DNA from: Pseudophaeobacter sp965641885
Lineage (GTDB): Bacteria > Pseudomonadota > Alphaproteobacteria > Rhodobacterales > Rhodobacteraceae
NCBI GenBank assembly: GCA_965641885.1
Contig: OZ282574.1
Location: 3,348,001-3,412,000 of the forward strand
DNA length: 64,000 nucleotides
Direction of reading: 5' to 3'
The notes under the pieces were generated by a model. The model had not been told where the DNA came from. It was given only the letters and a program-made list of their open reading frames with translations, and made no database searches. A program made the translations under genes and the position numbers. Positions 60,351 through 64,000 of this stretch are shown here, in pieces (the first letter of the stretch is position 1; every line of letters starts with the position of its first letter).

Positions 60351-61640
60351 TCAATGCGATAAAAGCGATGCAAAGAACTCTTCTGCACTATTTATCGGTT
60401 CTGCCGTTGTTCCATTGGCAAAACCGGCCAGCGGAGCGGCCATTAATTCCGCTCCCTGCCAGAGCGCAGGCGTGGCCTCCAGAACCGGTGCCGGGCAGCC
60501 CTGAGCCTGCCAATCCGGGCAGGCCCGCAGACCCTGCTCGCCCAGAGCGCGCACCTCACAAGCCCCTAGCTTTCCAGCAAAAACACGCCAGCTTTGATCC
60601 CAGACCTCGTCCGGCGAGGCAGACATGTTTTGCACTGCCACCCCTTCGCGACAAATCCAGATATTGCCTTTGTGATTTAGGATACGACAGCCCGCCAGGG
60701 TGGTTGAACCACCCAGTTGTGCCGTTGCGACAGCTTCGATCATTGGGGCGCGTCTCGGCGGGTATTGGCCACCAGAAATCCACAAAAGAGCCTGTAACAT
60801 CAGCCGATGCGAGATTTCATCCGGCAAAACGCGGAATTTCCTCAGCTCTATAACGATGGCGCCGGCCTGGATTTCGACCATGTCGCGTGCCGCAAGATAG
60901 GTATACCAGTTCAGCGCCGTCCCGGCCTTGCCCATATTCTGCGCAACTGTTGAAAGCGCTTCTACCGACAACCCCAGCTCTTCAAGCACAACAAGCGCCT
61001 TGCGGGTTCTGATCCGCTCAAAACGCTCATCCTCGTTGGACGGATCGTCAATCCAGTCCAGATTATGCTCCTGCAGATAGGCGCGCAGGGCGGCCCGGCG
61101 CAGCTGCAGCATGGGCCGCAGCAGGCAAACGCCATCCTGACTGCGCTGCGACGCCATGCCGGCCAATCCGGTGACGCCTGCGGCCCGCATCAGGCGCATT
61201 ACCACAGTTTCTGCCTGATCGTCTGCCGTGTGTCCCAGGGCAAGAATCGGCACGTCGTTCTGAAGCGCCCAATCTGTCAGCAGACCATAGCGTGCCCGCC
61301 GGGCCTGATCCTGCAGGTTGCCAAGCGCGCTTGGCCCCTTTTGCCAGGTCAGCAGATGGTGACGGATACCCAATGCGCGGGCTGTGTTTGCAACAAAAAC
61401 GGCTTCCTGCCGCGATTCCGGACGCAATCCGTGGTCCACAGTCACTGCAAGCACTTCAACCGGATCGTCGCAAAAGCACCCATGCAGCAGATGCAATAGG
61501 GCTACGGAATCGCCGCCACCGGACACCGCAACACCGATCCGCGCAGGCAGTGTTTTCGGAAATTTCTGCCGCAGCATCTCCAGCATCCTGTCCCTGGCCT
61601 CTTTTTGGACGTCGGCTCGTATCACGGGTGGTCCTGTCAC
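60351..61640 (-). CDS. tilS: tRNA(Ile)-lysidine synthase
   Basis: A 429-residue PP-loop ATPase that modifies C34 of the AUA-reading tRNA-Ile2 with lysine. The PP-loop AVSGGGDSVALLHLLHG is at residues 38-54; TVDHGLRPESRQEAV, LALGHTADDQAETVVMRLMR and RPMLQLRRAALRAYLQ are typical. The start GTG overlaps the cpoB stop (GTGA), so the two are coupled. The C-terminal part is less conserved. It lies 75 bases before ftsH. Confidence 0.95.
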   Translation of the reverse strand: MTGPPVIRADVQKEARDRMLEMLRQKFPKTLPARIGVAVSGGGDSVALLHLLHGCFCDDPVEVLAVTVDHGLRPESRQEAVFVANTARALGIRHHLLTWQKGPSALGNLQDQARRARYGLLTDWALQNDVPILALGHTADDQAETVVMRLMRAAGVTGLAGMASQRSQDGVCLLRPMLQLRRAALRAYLQEHNLDWIDDPSNEDERFERIRTRKALVVLEELGLSVEALSTVAQNMGKAGTALNWYTYLAARDMVEIQAGAIVIELRKFRVLPDEISHRLMLQALLWISGGQYPPRRAPMIEAVATAQLGGSTTLAGCRILNHKGNIWICREGVAVQNMSASPDEVWDQSWRVFAGKLGACEVRALGEQGLRACPDWQAQGCPAPVLEATPALWQGAELMAAPLAGFANGTTAEPINSAEEFFASLLSH

Positions 61641-62500
61641 GGGCAGCCCAAAGCAGCCCTCTCGACCACTGCCTGCGCAACAATGCTTTGGCCTGGGAAC
61701 CGCGCATCCACCTCGGAGAGCGTAATGCAGGCCTGATCGACCTGGCCAAGCCGACCCAGAGCAGCCCCCAGTTCAAACAAAGCCTGCGGCGCGGTCTCAC
61801 CCTCGGCGTTGCCGGTGAAGGCCGCCAAATAGGCGCGTGCCGCCTCGCGGGTGTCGCCCAGCCCATCAAGCGCCTTGCCGCGTTCGAAATCAGCCTTTGG
61901 GGCCAGCGGGCTACCGGGGTAGGCCCGGGTAAAAATGGCAAATTTATCAGCGGCGAGCTGATGCTCCCCCGCTTTCAGCGCCAGTTCAGCCGCGTCAAAA
62001 TCGGCCTGCTCGCCAATCGCAAGCTCACTGTCAGTCTCGCCAGTCGGCAGGCTGGGTCCCGCCCCGGTCGTCGCCGTGTCACCAGAGATTTCTTCCCGGC
62101 CCAGGGTGGTCGTCTCGCCAAGCGCGGCAATGTCGCCACCTTCAAGCTCCACCAGGCGGAATTCGAGATCCCCAATGCGATTGGTCCCGTCCGCCACGAT
62201 GCGGTTAACGCGGTATTCCAGCTGTTCCGTCTGTGCCGTCAGCCCCTGCAGTCCAGCCTCGATGGCCGCAACCCGGTCCAGAACGGATCCCTGCGCCGGC
62301 ACACCGGAATTGGCACCGCCTGTGGTCGAGAGCTCACGCTTCAGACGCTGAATATCCACATGCAGCACCGTCAACTCCTGACGAATATCCGCCAGGGTCT
62401 GTTGGTCCTGTGCCGCCAGCGGCTGCGCAAAGGCCAGCGGCAAAACCAGAGACAAAACCAGGGTAGCGGTGAGAAGTGTGGCGCGGAACAGTTGCATCAT
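61637..62500 (-). CDS. cpoB: Tol-Pal system protein CpoB (YbgF)
   Basis: A 287-residue periplasmic protein. A signal peptide (RATLLTATLVLSLVLPLAFA) precedes an N-terminal coiled coil (LADIRQELTVLHVDIQRLKR), a low-complexity linker, and three TPR motifs from about 155 (FDAAELALKAGEHQLAADKF, DGLGDTREAARAYLAAFTGN). CpoB coordinates Tol with peptidoglycan synthesis during division. It starts one base after pal and overlaps tilS. Confidence 0.93.
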   Translation of the reverse strand: MMQLFRATLLTATLVLSLVLPLAFAQPLAAQDQQTLADIRQELTVLHVDIQRLKRELSTTGGANSGVPAQGSVLDRVAAIEAGLQGLTAQTEQLEYRVNRIVADGTNRIGDLEFRLVELEGGDIAALGETTTLGREEISGDTATTGAGPSLPTGETDSELAIGEQADFDAAELALKAGEHQLAADKFAIFTRAYPGSPLAPKADFERGKALDGLGDTREAARAYLAAFTGNAEGETAPQALFELGAALGRLGQVDQACITLSEVDARFPGQSIVAQAVVERAALGCP

Positions 62501-62501
62501 T

Positions 62502-63002
62502 TCACCCCGTCAATCCACCCGCCAGCACGGTGACCGCGCGACGGTTCTTGGCGTAGCAGCTCTCGGCGGAACAGATCTCAAGCGGGCGTTCTTTGCCAAA
62601 GCTCACCACCTGGATGCGCGAGCCGGCAATGCCCTGTGAAATCAGGAATTCGCGGGCGGAATTGGCACGGCGCGCGCCGAGGGCGAGGTTATACTCGCGG
62701 GTGCCCTGCTCATCCGCATGGCCCTGAATGGTGACAACATAGTCAGGATTTGTGGTCAACCATGCCGCCTGCTTTTGCAAAATGGCCTCGGCGCCGGGGT
62801 TCAGGGTTGACTGGTCAACAAGAAAGAGAACCCGGTCCCCAATGGTCTGCTGAAAATAGGCCGGGCTGGCCGCGTCCAGATCAGAGCCCCCCAGTCCTGC
62901 GCCGCCTGTATTGCCTGCTCCGGTATCATCCCAGGACGTATTGCTGCACGCCGCAAGCCCCAAGACCGCAACCAGCATAAATGCCTTCTTAAAACCGCTC
63001 AT
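62502..63002 (-). CDS. pal: Peptidoglycan-associated lipoprotein Pal
   Basis: A 166-residue outer-membrane lipoprotein. The lipobox LGLAACSN puts the lipidated Cys at residue 19. A Gly-rich linker leads to the OmpA/Pal domain (about 60-160) with VTIQGHADEQGTREYNLALG, ARRANSAREFLISQGI and VVSFGKERPL, which bind meso-DAP. It joins the outer membrane to the wall in the Tol-Pal complex, working with TolB and CpoB encoded on either side. Confidence 0.96.
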   Translation of the reverse strand: MSGFKKAFMLVAVLGLAACSNTSWDDTGAGNTGGAGLGGSDLDAASPAYFQQTIGDRVLFLVDQSTLNPGAEAILQKQAAWLTTNPDYVVTIQGHADEQGTREYNLALGARRANSAREFLISQGIAGSRIQVVSFGKERPLEICSAESCYAKNRRAVTVLAGGLTG

Positions 63003-63117
63003 GACTATACCTATTCCTTTGCGTTTCTTGGCGCCAACTTATCACAGCCACAGGGCCTGTTCCATGCAGGTGTTTGCTACCTTGCGTTTTGGCGCCGGAT
63101 CATCCTGTGACGTTCTT

Positions 63118-64000
63118 CTATTGCAGCAATGGCGACCAGGCCGGATCCGAAGCCCCATCCGGCGTGCGCACGGGTTTCAGATTTCGCCCCAGGATATCCA
63201 CCGAATAAAGCAGTGCACGCCCATTTGCGCCCTGTGTTTCGCGGGTGAACATAATGACACGGCCATTCGGCGACCAACTGGGGCCTTCGTCCAGAAATGA
63301 GGCGGTCAGCAAACGTTCCTCGCTGCCATCCAGACGCATGACGCCAATGTGGAACCGCCCCTTGCTCTGCTTGGTAAAGGCAACCAGATCACCACGGGGC
63401 GACCAGACCGGCGTGCCATAACGCCCCTTGCCAAAGCTGATCCGCCGGGCCTCACCGCCGCTTGCCGCCATCACATAGAGCTGCGGCGTGCCGGAGCGGT
63501 CGCTCTCAAACACGATCTGGCTGCCATCTGGTGAATAAGAGGGCGCCGTCTCAATGGAAGGCGCGCTGGTCAGGCGGCTGCGGCTGCCGGTGGCAATGTC
63601 CATAGTATATAGATCAGTATTGCCGCCCTCGGCCTGCGAATAGACCACCGTGTTGCCATCGGGCGCAAAGCGGGGCGCAAAGCTCATGATGCCGTTGTCA
63701 GCCGACAGGATCCGGCGCTGCACCTTGCCCACATCCAGCACATGGATCTGCGGAAAGCCGCTTTCATAGCTGGTATAAAGCACCCGATCACCGGTGGGGG
63801 AGAAACGCGGCGCCAGCACCAGGGCGGCACTGTTGGTCAGATACTGCACCCCGGCACCATCATAGTCCATGATCGCCAGCCGCTTACGGCGGTCGTTCTT
63901 GGGGCCGGTCTCTGACACAAACACCACCCGACTGTCAAAATAGCCGCTTTCGCCGGTGATCCGGCTATAAATCGCATCCGCCACCTTATGCGCCATGCGG
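63118..64000 (-). CDS. tolB: Tol-Pal system protein TolB, 5' end beyond window
   Basis: Periplasmic beta-propeller protein of the Tol-Pal system. About 294 codons are visible; the N-terminal domain of roughly 130-140 residues and the signal peptide lie beyond base 64000. Propeller repeats are clear: LAPRFSPTGDRVLYTSYESG, FAPRFAPDGNTVVYSQAEGG, TAPSYSPDGSQIVFESDRSG, PVWSPRGDLVAFTKQSKG and GPSWSPNGRVIMFTRETQG. It lies 115 bases upstream of pal and is cotranscribed with it in related bacteria. The ATG-like codon at 63996 is internal. Confidence 0.96.
   Translation of the reverse strand, partial: RMAHKVADAIYSRITGESGYFDSRVVFVSETGPKNDRRKRLAIMDYDGAGVQYLTNSAALVLAPRFSPTGDRVLYTSYESGFPQIHVLDVGKVQRRILSADNGIMSFAPRFAPDGNTVVYSQAEGGNTDLYTMDIATGSRSRLTSAPSIETAPSYSPDGSQIVFESDRSGTPQLYVMAASGGEARRISFGKGRYGTPVWSPRGDLVAFTKQSKGRFHIGVMRLDGSEERLLTASFLDEGPSWSPNGRVIMFTRETQGANGRALLYSVDILGRNLKPVRTPDGASDPAWSPLLQ

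Noticed and set aside
1..64000. tRNA or rRNA genes, CRISPR arrays, insertion sequences, prophage or toxin-antitoxin genes
   Set aside because: I looked for cloverleaf arms, regular direct repeats with unique spacers, transposase motifs and small paired ORFs and found none that stand up. A covariance-model scan would settle the RNA question.

Overview
The window reads as a chromosomal segment of an alphaproteobacterium of the Roseobacter group (Rhodobacteraceae). The evidence is a high-GC backbone, the cta (aa3 oxidase) gene order ctaC-ctaB-small ORF-ctaG-ctaE-SURF1-thrC-M16 peptidase, a complete-looking tad/cpa pilus locus, the folD/fhs one-carbon pair, scoAB, and a tolB-pal-cpoB-tilS-ftsH run. 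The species cannot be fixed from the sequence alone. No rRNA gene, tRNA gene, CRISPR array, insertion sequence or phage gene was recognised.

Layout. 1-9 kb: the 5' part of glyQ, a secreted SPOR/peptidoglycan-binding protein whose trypsin-like domain has lost its catalytic triad, then small housekeeping or accessory genes (SDR, DUF1178, EcsC, GNAT, flavin reductase, CatB-like acetyltransferase, SulP transporter). 9-12 kb: purine/methylthioadenosine salvage (mtnP, apt) with a LysE exporter gene between them. 12-18 kb: an FAD-linked oxidase flanked by two copies of an intergenic hairpin element, then GNAT, M16 peptidase, thrC and SURF1. 18-21.5 kb: the aa3 oxidase operon on the minus strand, with a perfect FNR-type palindrome (21620-21633) between ctaC and the divergent tldD. 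21.6-32 kb: tldD, dprA, topA (with a lysine-rich tail), scoAB, a fatty acid desaturase and a lytic transglycosylase.

32.5-43.3 kb is the tad pilus locus on the plus strand: two tandem Flp-type pilins (each with Asp instead of Glu at position +5), cpaB, the secretin cpaC, an OmpA-like lipoprotein, cpaE, cpaF, tadB, tadC, two TPR lipoproteins and the prepilin peptidase cpaA. 43.6-52.0 kb is a separate minus-strand catabolic island with visibly lower GC: lysR, a DUF1445 (D-glutamate cyclase family) gene, TRAP dctP-dctQ-dctM, and a fused HyuA-HyuB protein of the 5-oxoprolinase type. Together these suggest uptake and use of D-glutamate or 5-oxoproline. This cluster is the best candidate for an under-described system here; the assignment is inferred from families and gene order. 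After it come an AAA+ ATPase and a PaaI-type thioesterase, folD and fhs, a MOSC protein, and the ftsH-tilS-cpoB-pal-tolB region, with tolB cut by the window end.

At the small scale, the intergenic regions carry a recurring family of GC-rich double-hairpin elements (12040, 13752, 27964 inverted, 28092, with a related pair at 58159-58232), several convincing intrinsic terminators, and short tandem duplications at the tadC/tadD junction and at the end of folD. All calls were made by reading the sequence; no database search was run.
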